Shown piece after piece: positions 47,440 to 57,242 of a stretch of 64,000 bases of DNA. Position numbers and translations under genes: made by a program. Each line of letters begins with the position of its first letter. The stretch's first letter is position 1. The DNA is from Defluviitaleaceae bacterium (GTDB lineage: Bacteria; Bacillota; Clostridia; Lachnospirales; WRAX01). The stretch covers positions 1-64,000 of the forward strand of contig WRAX01000004.1 of the NCBI GenBank assembly GCA_009779935.1, written 5' to 3'. The notes under the pieces were generated by a model that saw nothing but the letters and a program-made list of their open reading frames with translations, ran no database searches and was not told the origin of the DNA.

Positions 47440-48492
47440 CTAAACTACTGATTTAATAATTCTTATAATCTCCGCTGTGCCATCGCCGCTATTAGCTTTT
47501 GACATGATTTCCTCAAAATGGGCTCGGCGGGCAAAGGTATTTTTTATGGCTTTTGTCAAATCATCCGCACCTAACCCCTCTTCATCCAAAACCACGGAAA
47601 AACCTTGCTTTTCAAAGCTTTTGGCGTTTAGAATCTGGTCCCCACGGCTGGCGTGTTTTGGCAGGGGAATTAGGATGTTTGGCTTATGCAAAGCCAACAA
47701 TTCCGCCAAAGAATTGGAACCCGCACGGGATACCACCAGCCGGCTTGCCGCATATAAATCACCCATGCCGCCGCTTACATATTCAAATTGGCGGTATTTG
47801 CCGCTTTCAAGGGATTTATCCATATTGCCTTTGCCGCAAATGTGGATAATGTTAAATTCCGACAAATAAGGCAAGGCTTGGCGTAAAACCCCATTTATTG
47901 CCACCGACCCACTACTGCCCCCCATCACCATAATAATGGGCAATTGTTCTGTAAAGCCGCATATTTGTGCGCCTTTTGCGGCGTTGCCCTTAAAAATCTC
48001 CCCTCGCAAGGGCGTGCCTGTGTGGACTGCCTTATTTGCAGGTAAACCCGCCATGGTTTCGGGGAAAACGCAGCAAATTTTTTGGGCATGGGGCATGGCA
48101 AGTTTGTTGGCAAGCCCCACTGTAATATCCGATTCGTGGATAACTACGGGAATTTTAAGCATTTTGGCAGCATATACCACGGGCACGGTAACAAAGCCGC
48201 CCTTAGAAAAAACCACATCAGGGCGCAGCTTTTTAAGCACTTTGCGGGCATCCGCCACACCCTTAACCACTCGCAACACATCAGTTAAATTTTTAAGGCT
48301 TAAATATCGACGCAATTTACCTGCCGAAATGCCGTGATATGGGATTTTTTCGGCTTCTACCAAATCTTTTTCCATACCATCCCTGCCGCCGATGTAGGCG
48401 ATCTCGAACCCGGCATCCACAAGCCCCGGCACTAATGCCAAATTAGGCACAACATGCCCTGCTGTTCCTCCGCCTGTTAAAACAATTTTCAT
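47440..48492 (-). CDS. murG: UDP-N-acetylglucosamine--N-acetylmuramyl transferase
   Basis: MKIVLTGGGTAGHVVPNLAL, VVIHESDITVGLANKL, VMGGSSGSVAIN, SRAGSNSLAELLAL. Confidence 0.96.
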   Translation of the reverse strand: MKIVLTGGGTAGHVVPNLALVPGLVDAGFEIAYIGGRDGMEKDLVEAEKIPYHGISAGKLRRYLSLKNLTDVLRVVKGVADARKVLKKLRPDVVFSKGGFVTVPVVYAAKMLKIPVVIHESDITVGLANKLAMPHAQKICCVFPETMAGLPANKAVHTGTPLRGEIFKGNAAKGAQICGFTEQLPIIMVMGGSSGSVAINGVLRQALPYLSEFNIIHICGKGNMDKSLESGKYRQFEYVSGGMGDLYAASRLVVSRAGSNSLAELLALHKPNILIPLPKHASRGDQILNAKSFEKQGFSVVLDEEGLGADDLTKAIKNTFARRAHFEEIMSKANSGDGTAEIIRIIKSVV

Positions 48493-48507
48493 ATAATCAC
48501 CCATTAT

Positions 48508-48623
48508 TAAGAACCTGTGCTCAACAAGCTGTCACACGCCTTTTCGGCGGATTAACCTTCCTTAGATTGGCAAAAAATCAGGCTCAAAAATTCGCACAAC
48601 CCATTATTGAGCACAGGTTCTAA
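48508..48623. repeat. small inverted-repeat element (MITE-like candidate)
   Basis: AGAACCTGTGCTCAA ... TTGAGCACAGGTTCT, 15-bp perfect terminal inverted repeats about 115 bp end to end. Confidence 0.55.
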
Positions 48624-48629
48624 GTTTAC

Positions 48630-48659
48630 TTGACAATGTTTATGCTTTAATGATATAAT
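48630..48659 (+). promoter_or_regulatory. sigma-A type promoter
   Basis: TTGACA, 18 bp, TATAAT. Confidence 0.65.
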
Positions 48660-48738
48660 AAATTGGAAATATTAGCAAGCAAAACTTAATTAACAAATCA
48701 AAGTAATTTATTAAGATAGCATAATTGAGGTGCTGAAA

Positions 48739-49845
48739 ATGAAAATTGCCGCCGTAATCGCCCCATCTGCCACGGATTTTGGGCTTAATGTTGCCGCCAA
48801 GCTGGCTTGCGATACCCTGACGGAAACGGGAGAAACCTTGCAAATATTTAATTTGGACACCCTTGGGGTAGGGATTTATAACGGCGAAAATGCAAACCGT
48901 GTTAGTGATGCGATGGAAAGCATAAAGGCCGCTGACGGGGTGATTTTTGCATTTTCGGTGGTTCTGGGCGCACCATCCGCCATGGTTTTGGCTTTTTTGG
49001 AATATTTTGCAAACCCCGCTTACAAAGTCTATTTGCAAGGCAAGCCCTGCCTTTTACTTGCCATATCCGAAAATGGCGGCGAGCGACCTGCGGCGGAAAC
49101 CGTAGGCAATGCAATTATGCAATTGGGTGGTTTTGATGTGGTGCGTATTGGCTTAAACGCCGGTGCGGCACCCGTGGTGCAAAAAGATGTGATAGAGCTT
49201 ATAGAAAGGCAGACGGAGGATTTTTACCGTATTTTACGCCAAAATCGCAAATACATCATATCCCGTATGCAGGCTGACCCTGTGCTAAATGCACAGCCGC
49301 CGTTATCTACCCATGAAGAAGTGCCAAGGCGCATAAACACCGTAACCGTGGGTGATTTGTATAAAAAGCATGATTTGGAAAATATGCCGGGCGAAAAACA
49401 GCAGGATATTAACCGCATTTCCGCTATGTTTGCAAAAAAGTATGCCAGCAACAATGAAGCCTTAATAGAGCAACAACCGATACCTATTACAAACCCTACA
49501 AAACCGGGCTTTTCAGGAGAGCGCAGTGTAAAACAGCTTACTGCCGCCTTGCCCCATCACTTTAATACCCAACACGCTAAGGGCTTGGAAGTCGTCATTC
49601 AGCTTAACATTACAGGTATGGACGGTTTTTCGGGCCATATTGCCATAGCTAAGCAAGAATGCTTTTTCTACGAAGGGGAAGCGGATAAAAACCACATTGT
49701 GGTAACGGCGGATGCCAAAATTTGGGGTGATGTGCTGGGCAAAAAACTAACGGCACAAAAAGCCTTTATGATGGGACAGTTAAAGGTGCGGGGCAATTTT
49801 GTGCTGCTAACTAAGTTTGACCAGCTTTTTAACGCAGTTTCTTAG
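48739..49845 (+). CDS. flavodoxin/NADPH-FMN reductase-like domain fused to SCP2 sterol-carrier-like domain
   Basis: Flavodoxin-like alpha/beta N-terminus; C-term KNHIVVTADAKIWGDVLGKKLTAQKAFMMGQLKVRGNFVLLTKFDQLF. Confidence 0.7.
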   Translation: MKIAAVIAPSATDFGLNVAAKLACDTLTETGETLQIFNLDTLGVGIYNGENANRVSDAMESIKAADGVIFAFSVVLGAPSAMVLAFLEYFANPAYKVYLQGKPCLLLAISENGGERPAAETVGNAIMQLGGFDVVRIGLNAGAAPVVQKDVIELIERQTEDFYRILRQNRKYIISRMQADPVLNAQPPLSTHEEVPRRINTVTVGDLYKKHDLENMPGEKQQDINRISAMFAKKYASNNEALIEQQPIPITNPTKPGFSGERSVKQLTAALPHHFNTQHAKGLEVVIQLNITGMDGFSGHIAIAKQECFFYEGEADKNHIVVTADAKIWGDVLGKKLTAQKAFMMGQLKVRGNFVLLTKFDQLFNAVS

Positions 49846-49861
49846 CATGTGCCGCCAATAT

Positions 49862-49899
49862 AAAAACACCATTGCAAAACCTACCGCAATGGTGTTTTT
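49862..49899. terminator. bidirectional terminator between convergent genes
   Basis: AAAAACACCATTGC...GCAATGGTGTTTTT perfect stem. Confidence 0.85.
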
Positions 49900-49910
49900 A
49901 TTAACAAAGT

Positions 49911-50777
49911 CTAATGCATTAAACCATGGAAAAAGTGGTTTAAGCCAATCACCAGCAACACACCCACGGCCATCACAGGTAAACGCCATTTGGTGCGCCC
50001 GGCATATTCCACTGCAAGTGGCAAAATTTCCGTAAACACAACCCCAAGGATACAGCCGGCGGCCACAGCAAACATAATGCCTGATAAATAAACATTAATG
50101 CCGCCCACAAAATACCCAATTACAGCACCAAGGATGGTGGCCATACCGGCAAGGCCGCAAATGGCAAGTATTTTAAGCCGGCGCATGCCGCCTGCCTTTA
50201 AGGGTATTGCAATGGTCATCCCCTCCGGTATACAGGATAAGCCAATGGCGATGGCAGTCATAACGGTTCCCACACTACCGATGGCAAGCCCCTTGGGTAT
50301 ATCATGTAAAATTATGGCCAAAACCACGGGAACTGCCACCGCAGCCAAACGCCGCTTTTCATTGGTGGTAAGCTCTGCGTGGGAGCAATGCTCGTTATGG
50401 GGCAAAACCCCATGGATATGCTCGTGCCCGTGTTTATCAAAAAATGACAGGGCAACAATAAAGCCGACACCAGCCAAAACGCCCAATGCCGTTAACCAAA
50501 TGCCTGCGCCCGAATGTTGGAACCAATACTGGTAAATTTCACCCGTATAGGGGTCTATTGTGGTGTGGTAATGCCCGTGGCCAATGGCGTGGGGTATAAA
50601 ATCCACAAACACAAGGGTTAAAAGCACTGCTGCCGCAAAAGTGAAAGCAAGACCTATAAGTCTTTTATTAGGCCGCTTAATTAAAAGAACAATGGTGCCG
50701 CCCAATACGGAACTTCCAAGGCCTGCAACGGTAGCAAAAACCATAATGCGCATAAAATCCGAAACATTTTCAAACAC
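49911..50777 (-). CDS. ZIP family metal transporter
   Basis: VPVVLAIILHDIPKGLAIGSVGT, LSCIPEGMTIAIPL, His-rich loop. Confidence 0.92.
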   Translation of the reverse strand: MFENVSDFMRIMVFATVAGLGSSVLGGTIVLLIKRPNKRLIGLAFTFAAAVLLTLVFVDFIPHAIGHGHYHTTIDPYTGEIYQYWFQHSGAGIWLTALGVLAGVGFIVALSFFDKHGHEHIHGVLPHNEHCSHAELTTNEKRRLAAVAVPVVLAIILHDIPKGLAIGSVGTVMTAIAIGLSCIPEGMTIAIPLKAGGMRRLKILAICGLAGMATILGAVIGYFVGGINVYLSGIMFAVAAGCILGVVFTEILPLAVEYAGRTKWRLPVMAVGVLLVIGLNHFFHGLMH

Positions 50778-51299
50778 TTAATTACTCCCTCCGGTTTGCA
50801 CAAAAAACATGTCGTGTACAATGCCGCCCACTGTAAAGCGCAGTCTAAATTCCCCGGTTTCCACTATGTAGTGCAAATTGCCGCGCTGGTAGGCACTTTG
50901 CGTATTGTCATCTGCACCATTATCATCAATGTTTAGGCTTGGCAGGGCGTTCATAAAATTAATGCGTGGGCTGCCCGGTGCGGTTGCGCCCGAATACAGA
51001 TGGTGATGCCAATAACCGTCCGCAAAACTGGGGTGGTTGCGGGATGGGTTGATGGATGCCTGAACATCGGTTTGACCAATGCGGATTATTGCGTTTCCTC
51101 CGGCCTCTTCACCGATAAATGTTATGCGGGAATTTTGATAGGGTGTGCCTGCAATTTCTGTTTCCTCGCCGTCAAAATACAGCCTGTCCAATTCAAATAT
51201 AGCACGTGCTTCCACCGGTGCAGGGTCATCGCTACCGCAAGCTGCAAAAGCAAAAAGTGCGCAAATGCTTACAATGGCTGCTAAAAATACTTTTTTCAT
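50778..51299 (-). CDS. hypothetical lipoprotein
   Basis: MKKVFLAAIVSICALFAFAACGSDD lipobox. Confidence 0.7.
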   Translation of the reverse strand: MKKVFLAAIVSICALFAFAACGSDDPAPVEARAIFELDRLYFDGEETEIAGTPYQNSRITFIGEEAGGNAIIRIGQTDVQASINPSRNHPSFADGYWHHHLYSGATAPGSPRINFMNALPSLNIDDNGADDNTQSAYQRGNLHYIVETGEFRLRFTVGGIVHDMFFVQTGGSN

Positions 51300-51370
51300 A
51301 GATAATCCCCCGTAAATTTTTTAGAACAGTATATCACAACAAAACACAAAACGCAAGCGAAAAATATTGC

Positions 51371-51399
51371 TTTACAAATGTCGATTTTTGTGGTATAAT
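51371..51399 (+). promoter_or_regulatory. sigma-A type promoter of cNMP cluster
   Basis: TTTACA, 17 bp, TATAAT. Confidence 0.7.
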
Positions 51400-51436
51400 A
51401 ACTACGTCAGTATTTTATATTTTGAGAGGTGCTTTT

Positions 51437-51838
51437 ATGTTTGACTTGGGAAAGTTAACCACATTGTCCACCACCCACTCCTATACGCAAGGCACAATTA
51501 TTATTGAAGAAGATGCGGAAGACTCTCTTAGCATGTTTATTTTGTTACAGGGCAGCGTATCTGTTTATAAAAACTTTGGTAAGCCTAACGAAAAGTTTTT
51601 GGCTTCCCTTGGTCCGGGTGATTTTTTTGGCGAAATGTCGCTATTCTTAAAACAATCCCGCTCCGCTACCGTTGTTGCCAAAGAAGAGGTGCTTGCGCTT
51701 GAAATTACATCAGACAATGTGATGATTATCTTAAAGGCCCATCCTGACCTATCCGTGGCTATTATGAAGGCTTTATGCAAAAGAATGAGTGATACCAAAA
51801 AAATAATGGCAGAGATGGGTGGCAAAATTACCAATTAG
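51437..51838 (+). CDS. stand-alone cyclic-nucleotide-binding domain protein
   Basis: Phosphate-binding cassette GDFFGEMSLFLKQSRSATVVA; no DNA-binding domain in the 134 aa. Confidence 0.9.
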   Translation: MFDLGKLTTLSTTHSYTQGTIIIEEDAEDSLSMFILLQGSVSVYKNFGKPNEKFLASLGPGDFFGEMSLFLKQSRSATVVAKEEVLALEITSDNVMIILKAHPDLSVAIMKALCKRMSDTKKIMAEMGGKITN

Positions 51839-51853
51839 CTGTGGAGAGGGGCT

Positions 51854-52702
51854 TTGAAAGAAAGTATGAAAGCTAAAATTTATGGCTGCCGCGGCTCCAT
51901 CCCTGTTTCGCACACATATTGTTCCCGCTATGGGGGAAACACATCTTGTATGACGGTGGAGTCCAAAGGAAAGACGTTGATTATCGATGCGGGCAGCGGG
52001 CTGGTAATTTGGGAGCAGGAAATGAAAAAGTGTTTTCCAAATTATCCCAAAGACTTACCGAATCCGCCGAAAATTTTGCTAAGCCACCTGCATTTGGATC
52101 ATATTGTGGGGCTTGGTATTTTTGCCCCATCGTGGGAAAAGGGTTTGGGGATGACCATCTATACAAATTCCCGTGATGATAGGCCGCTGGTGGAGCAGGT
52201 TTTTGGTGTTTTTAAGCCACCTTACTGGCCCCGTGACTTGGCAAAGCTTACAGGTGCAAGTTGTGTGGAACTTAAATGCGGCAAACCCATCCAAATTGAC
52301 CATTTTACCGTAACCCCCTTTATTGCCAACCACCCTGACAAAACTATGAGCTTCCATATAACCGATGGGGAAAAGACTGTTGTGCACCTGTTGGACTCGG
52401 AAACTGAGGGTTTGTGCGAAAAAATGTATGATAATTTGATTAAATACTGTATGAATGCCGACTTAATTGTGTTTGATGCGGCTTATTCCGGTGAGGATTA
52501 TCCAAAACATGTAGGTTGGGGGCATTCCACAGTGGAGCATGGTGTGGACTTGGCAATAAAAACCAACCCCCGTGCCATGGTTTTTGCCCACCTTAGCCAA
52601 ACCTACACCGACGACCAATTGGATGCATGGGGCAAGCATTTTACAAAAGCACCAAACACATATTTTGTACTTGCCAAAGATAATGCGGAGTTGGAGCTAT
52701 GA
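51854..52702 (+). CDS. MBL-fold metallo-hydrolase (RNase Z/class II PDE-like fold)
   Basis: IYGCRGSIPVS...RYGGNTSC, LSHLHLDHIVGL. Confidence 0.85.
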   Translation: MKESMKAKIYGCRGSIPVSHTYCSRYGGNTSCMTVESKGKTLIIDAGSGLVIWEQEMKKCFPNYPKDLPNPPKILLSHLHLDHIVGLGIFAPSWEKGLGMTIYTNSRDDRPLVEQVFGVFKPPYWPRDLAKLTGASCVELKCGKPIQIDHFTVTPFIANHPDKTMSFHITDGEKTVVHLLDSETEGLCEKMYDNLIKYCMNADLIVFDAAYSGEDYPKHVGWGHSTVEHGVDLAIKTNPRAMVFAHLSQTYTDDQLDAWGKHFTKAPNTYFVLAKDNAELEL

Positions 52703-54483
52703 AAAGCCGCATAATTAAGCGTTATGTAACGGCCGGGGCGGCTGTGCTGCTGGGTCTGGTGTTTGCCTTTGCGGATATTTTTTGGCCGTTGGAATACCGT
52801 TTGCAAGATGCGGTTTTCCAACAAGCAGGCCTGCCACATGCGGATATTTTTGTGATAGGTATTGATGAGCATGCCCTTGACACCTTTGGGCCTTTTGGAC
52901 AGTGGACAAGGGGGCTTATAGCGGATGCCATAAACATCCTTAACCGCTACGAAGAAGCCCGGCCGGCCGTTATTGCCGTGGATATTTTGTATGCCGAACC
53001 CAGCCGGCGGTATCCGCAATATGACAAAGCGTTGCTGGAAGCAGTGCAAGCGGGCAATGTGGTTTTGCCGTCCAATATCCATGTAGGTGTTGACAGGGAA
53101 TCCTTAGCCGCCGAAAATGTAGTTTTGGACGTGATTTTGCCCTTTGGCCAATTGTCGGAATATGCAGAGCACGGCTTTGTAAACACTGCCGTGGATAGGG
53201 ATGGTATAAAACGCCTTGCCCCCCTTTGGCAGGATTTTGATGGCGGTCGGTTTTACAGCTTTCCCGTAACCGTTGCCCGCATGTATGCCGATTTTTGGGG
53301 TTACAAAATTAATGAAGGTTTTATTACAAGCCAAGAAATGGCATATATAAGATACACCGGCAACCCGGGGGATTTTTGGCAGTTTTCCTTTGCTGATATT
53401 TTTGAGGATTGGTTTTATCCCGCTATGTTGGAAGGGGCAATTGTGCTTATTGGCCCTTACGCCATGGGCATGAAGGATGACCATCCTGTGTCCATCCGCC
53501 ACGATATTAATATGTATGGGGTGGAAATACACGCCAATGTGGTGCAGGCGATTTTGGATGGTGCTTTGAAAATACCGGCTTCGCCCATTATGGCGGTGGC
53601 CATTCCGCTAATTTTATTGGCTTTGGGCATGTTGCTGATGGAGCTTACCGAAAAATTATACATGGCATTTGCCCTGTTGTTAGCAGGTATTGGATATTTC
53701 TTTTTGGCACAATATATATATAACCAAGGTTATGTTTTGCCCTTGTTTGTGCCGCTTCTTGCTCTTGTTTTGGTATTTTTGTATCAGCTTATTTACGCTT
53801 ATGCACTGGGTATGGCGGAAAAAAATCGCTTACGCAACACTTTTAAGAAGTATGTAGACCCTAAGTTGGTTGATGTGCTTATTAAAAGCGGCGGGTCAGA
53901 AGGCGATGCCATTGGGCAAAAACGGGATATTGCAGTGCTTTTTGTGGATATCCGTGGCTTTACGCCTATGACGGAAAAGTTGAAGGGCGAACCTGAAAAA
54001 GTTGTTGCTATTTTGAATGAGTATTTGGAGCTTACATCATCAGCGGTGTTTAACAACGGCGGTAGTGTGGATAAGTTTATTGGTGATGCCACCATGGCAC
54101 TGTTTAACGGTTTTGTGCCGCTGGATGACCATGTGTTTGCCGCTGCCAAGGCCGCTTGGGATATGGTGCAAAAGGCGGAAAGTGTCAACCAATCTATTTT
54201 ACGCCAGTTTGGCGTGGAGGTTGGTTTTGGAGTTGGGTTGCATTGCGGGGAGGCTATTGTGGGCAACCTTGGCCCCAGCTTTCGCAAAGATTATACGGCA
54301 ATTGGTGATACTGTAAATACTGCCGCACGGTTGGAATCCAATGCGCAAAAGTCCCAGGTGTTAATTTCTGATGACGTGTACCAAATAATAAGAGAGCGTA
54401 TAGAAGCTGCGCCTTTGGAGCCTATGCAACTAAAAGGCAAGTCGGAAGCTGTTAAGGTGCATGCTTTAATGGGGATTAAATAG
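52699..54483 (+). CDS. CHASE2-domain class III adenylate/guanylate cyclase
   Basis: Extracytoplasmic CHASE2 region, 3 TMs, cyclase motifs VLFVDIRGFT, VDKFIGDATMALFN, KDYTAIGDTVNTAARLES. Confidence 0.94.
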   Translation: MKSRIIKRYVTAGAAVLLGLVFAFADIFWPLEYRLQDAVFQQAGLPHADIFVIGIDEHALDTFGPFGQWTRGLIADAINILNRYEEARPAVIAVDILYAEPSRRYPQYDKALLEAVQAGNVVLPSNIHVGVDRESLAAENVVLDVILPFGQLSEYAEHGFVNTAVDRDGIKRLAPLWQDFDGGRFYSFPVTVARMYADFWGYKINEGFITSQEMAYIRYTGNPGDFWQFSFADIFEDWFYPAMLEGAIVLIGPYAMGMKDDHPVSIRHDINMYGVEIHANVVQAILDGALKIPASPIMAVAIPLILLALGMLLMELTEKLYMAFALLLAGIGYFFLAQYIYNQGYVLPLFVPLLALVLVFLYQLIYAYALGMAEKNRLRNTFKKYVDPKLVDVLIKSGGSEGDAIGQKRDIAVLFVDIRGFTPMTEKLKGEPEKVVAILNEYLELTSSAVFNNGGSVDKFIGDATMALFNGFVPLDDHVFAAAKAAWDMVQKAESVNQSILRQFGVEVGFGVGLHCGEAIVGNLGPSFRKDYTAIGDTVNTAARLESNAQKSQVLISDDVYQIIRERIEAAPLEPMQLKGKSEAVKVHALMGIK

Positions 54484-54501
54484 AAAATAGAAGGTGTTAA
54501 A

Positions 54502-55956
54502 GTGCGAAAAATAAAAGTTTTGGGGCTTATCAGCTTTTTAATGGTATGTGTGTTGATGTTTGGCGGTATGCCCTTGGTTTACGCAAATCAACCCACCCGC
54601 CTTTTGGTTAATGGGCGGCCCCACCACTATCCTGAGTTAATTTTGGTGGGCGGCAACCCGCTTATGCCCGCAAGGCAAGTTGCAAATCTTTTCGGCGGGC
54701 GCTTTATTTGGCTTCCCCATTACTCCCAAGCCCTTTTGGTTATTAATGACAATATTTATATAATGTCCGTAGACAGCGTCCTTATCACCTTAAACGAGGG
54801 TAGATTGCAAGCGAATGCACCTGCCCAAATTATCAACCACCAAGTATTTTTGCCCCTATGCTTTGTTGCCGATGTGGAGGGGTGGGATATTAGAATTGCA
54901 GAGGACACAAACACAGTGCATTTAGCCAACAACCATACTCGTGCGGCAACCTATGCGGGAATGGGCATACATGGCAACGCAGATGGGGTAAATGCCCAAT
55001 TTAACCTACCCAATGGGGTTTTTGGCGGCAATGGCTACATTTTTGTAGCTGACACATTTAATAATTTAATACGCAAAATTTGCTACGATGGCGTTACCGA
55101 CCTTTACGCCGGCAGGATACTGGCGGTGGATGACAGGGGCTTTCCCCATGGCTTTATCCGTGATGGTGACAGGCTGGAAGATGCCCTGTTTAACCGCCCA
55201 ATGGATGGGGTTGTGGGTGAGTGCGGACGCATTTTTGTAGCAGATGCCGGCAACCACGCAATACGTGTGATTGATGGTGATAATGTGCTTACCTTAACAG
55301 GTGGTACAGCTTACGGCCACGCCGATGGCGGGGTTAGTGAAGCATTGTTTAACTTCCCCGTAGCCATAGCTATGGATGAAGGCGGCAACCTGTTTGTGGC
55401 GGACACCCTAAACCATGCTATCCGCAAAATTACGGCAAATGGTCAAGTTTACACAATTGCCGGTGTTGCAGGCGAATATGGTTTTGAGGATGGGGATGCG
55501 GAAAATGCCATGTTTAACACGCCCATGGGCATTGCTGTGGATGAAAATGGGCGCATCTTTGTGGCAGACACAGGCAACCACCTTATCCGTGTTATTGATG
55601 GGGGCAAGGTTTACACAATTGCAGGCACGCTGACCTTTGATGCCGACCGGGAATGGGATGGTGTGCCCATGGGTGGCTTTGCAGATGGCGTACAGGCCAT
55701 GTTTAACCAGCCCACAGGTATTGCGCTTTGGGGTGATGTGTTGATTGTGGCAGACACTGCAAACCACAGCATCCGCAATATTAATATCCAAACGGGAGTT
55801 GTTTTTACAATTGCGGGCAATGGTTATCCGGGCCGTGATGACGGTGTGCCCGTAGATGCAACCTTTCATCTTCCTGCAGGGGTATTTGTTGTAGGTGACA
55901 CAATTTTTGTGGCGGACACAGGCAATAATTTGATACGCACAATAACTTTGCGGTAA
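54502..55956 (+). CDS. secreted copper-amine-oxidase-N-like domain plus NHL-repeat propeller protein
   Basis: Signal peptide; LVNGRPHHYPELILVGGNPLMPARQVANLFGG; repeated VADTxNHxIRxI units. Confidence 0.88.
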   Translation: MRKIKVLGLISFLMVCVLMFGGMPLVYANQPTRLLVNGRPHHYPELILVGGNPLMPARQVANLFGGRFIWLPHYSQALLVINDNIYIMSVDSVLITLNEGRLQANAPAQIINHQVFLPLCFVADVEGWDIRIAEDTNTVHLANNHTRAATYAGMGIHGNADGVNAQFNLPNGVFGGNGYIFVADTFNNLIRKICYDGVTDLYAGRILAVDDRGFPHGFIRDGDRLEDALFNRPMDGVVGECGRIFVADAGNHAIRVIDGDNVLTLTGGTAYGHADGGVSEALFNFPVAIAMDEGGNLFVADTLNHAIRKITANGQVYTIAGVAGEYGFEDGDAENAMFNTPMGIAVDENGRIFVADTGNHLIRVIDGGKVYTIAGTLTFDADREWDGVPMGGFADGVQAMFNQPTGIALWGDVLIVADTANHSIRNINIQTGVVFTIAGNGYPGRDDGVPVDATFHLPAGVFVVGDTIFVADTGNNLIRTITLR

Positions 55957-55991
55957 CCGAAGCCGGATGCCGCAAAAAGGAGGAATGGCAA

Positions 55992-57185
55992 ATGAAAAAA
56001 GGTTTTTTGCGTAAACTGACAGCATTTTCAGTAGCTGCGGTTATGGCATTTAGCACAACCGCAACTGTGCTTGCTAACGAAGCACGTATTATCAACATCC
56101 ACCGTATAGAGGGGGACAATGTTGAATTAACACGTGGTGCAAGGTCATCCGCCCCAAGGGAGGGGCAACGGCTTGCCCAAGGCAATGTGCTTACTACGGG
56201 ACGGGATTCTTCCGTATATCTGTCAATGGATGCCGAATCCATCTTAAAAATGAACCAGCAAAGCCAAATCACTATCAGCTCCGCCGGCAACCGCTTGGCA
56301 ATTAGTGTGCAAAGCGGAACCGCCCTGCTTAATGTAGGCACGCAACAAGAAGGGCAAGGTACAGAGGTACGCATTGGTAATACGGGCATGGTTGTGCGTG
56401 GTACAATGTTTACCGCATCCCGTTTGGGCGGAAACGGTGTGATACATATGCTTTCAGGTGCCGGTGAAGTTAATGGAGAGCTTTTGCAGTTAGGCTACAC
56501 TTTGTTAATTTCCAGGCAAGCCGATGGGGACAATATCAGCATTCATCCCATTGTTGTTGAAGAATTAGACCTTTTCACCTTGCAAGCGATTGCTGATAAT
56601 GCAGAATATTTGATTGCATACGGCATGGCAACCACGGAACTGTTGGAAGCACTGCCGGCCCTAAAAGAAAGTGCCATAATTAGGGAAGGTGCTGCACAAG
56701 CGGAGGTTGACAGATCCTTGCAAGCAGCAATTGCAAGCATTAACCGCATCCCCGGGATAGTGATTGATCAGATTGCAACATCCCCGGAAAGCGATGTGGA
56801 TTGCCCATGGGACGATGGCAGTGTGGCAGGTGGGGGTGCCCAGCCCCCTGTTGCTCTACCACCGGGTGGGGGTGCGGCTCCTCCACCTAGCTCACCAAAC
56901 CCTGGTCCGCCGCCAAACGAAGAGCCACCAACGCCGCCCATCACCCAACCAATTCATATTCATTACAGGGGTGTTGGCGGAAGCGGAGGGGGTCGTTTTG
57001 TCCCTGGTGAAACGGTAACGCTGACAGCGGGCGCACCACCTGCCCATTTGTCCCCACTTGCTGTGGCAAACCATTGGACGGTGATTTCCGGCGGCCACCT
57101 GCCTATCACCATGTATGGCGCAACCATAACTTTTGTTATGCCAAACCACCCTTTGCATCTAACCATTCACTGGATAGTACCTTAG
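55992..57185 (+). CDS. secreted FecR-domain protein with Pro-rich linker and C-terminal bacterial repeat domain
   Basis: GQRLAQGNVLTTGRDSSVYLSMDAESILKMNQQSQITI (FecR); GETVTLTAG... end domain. Confidence 0.85.
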   Translation: MKKGFLRKLTAFSVAAVMAFSTTATVLANEARIINIHRIEGDNVELTRGARSSAPREGQRLAQGNVLTTGRDSSVYLSMDAESILKMNQQSQITISSAGNRLAISVQSGTALLNVGTQQEGQGTEVRIGNTGMVVRGTMFTASRLGGNGVIHMLSGAGEVNGELLQLGYTLLISRQADGDNISIHPIVVEELDLFTLQAIADNAEYLIAYGMATTELLEALPALKESAIIREGAAQAEVDRSLQAAIASINRIPGIVIDQIATSPESDVDCPWDDGSVAGGGAQPPVALPPGGGAAPPPSSPNPGPPPNEEPPTPPITQPIHIHYRGVGGSGGGRFVPGETVTLTAGAPPAHLSPLAVANHWTVISGGHLPITMYGATITFVMPNHPLHLTIHWIVP

Positions 57186-57198
57186 AATCCTATATGTT

Positions 57199-57231
57199 AA
57201 GGCGGCCGCAAACTTTGCAGCCGCCTTTTAT
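57199..57231 (+). terminator. hairpin terminator after FecR gene
   Basis: AAGGCGGCCGCAAACTTTGCAGCCGCCTTTTA. Confidence 0.65.
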
Positions 57232-57242
57232 GGTGTATATTG

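Noticed and set aside
55230-55950. Regularly spaced GTGGCGGACAC-like repeats considered as CRISPR
   Set aside because: They encode VADTxNHxIR NHL propeller blades in frame.
55408-56389. Two long reverse ORFs (205 and 194 aa)
   Set aside because: Antisense to the NHL-repeat and FecR genes; repeat-derived frames.
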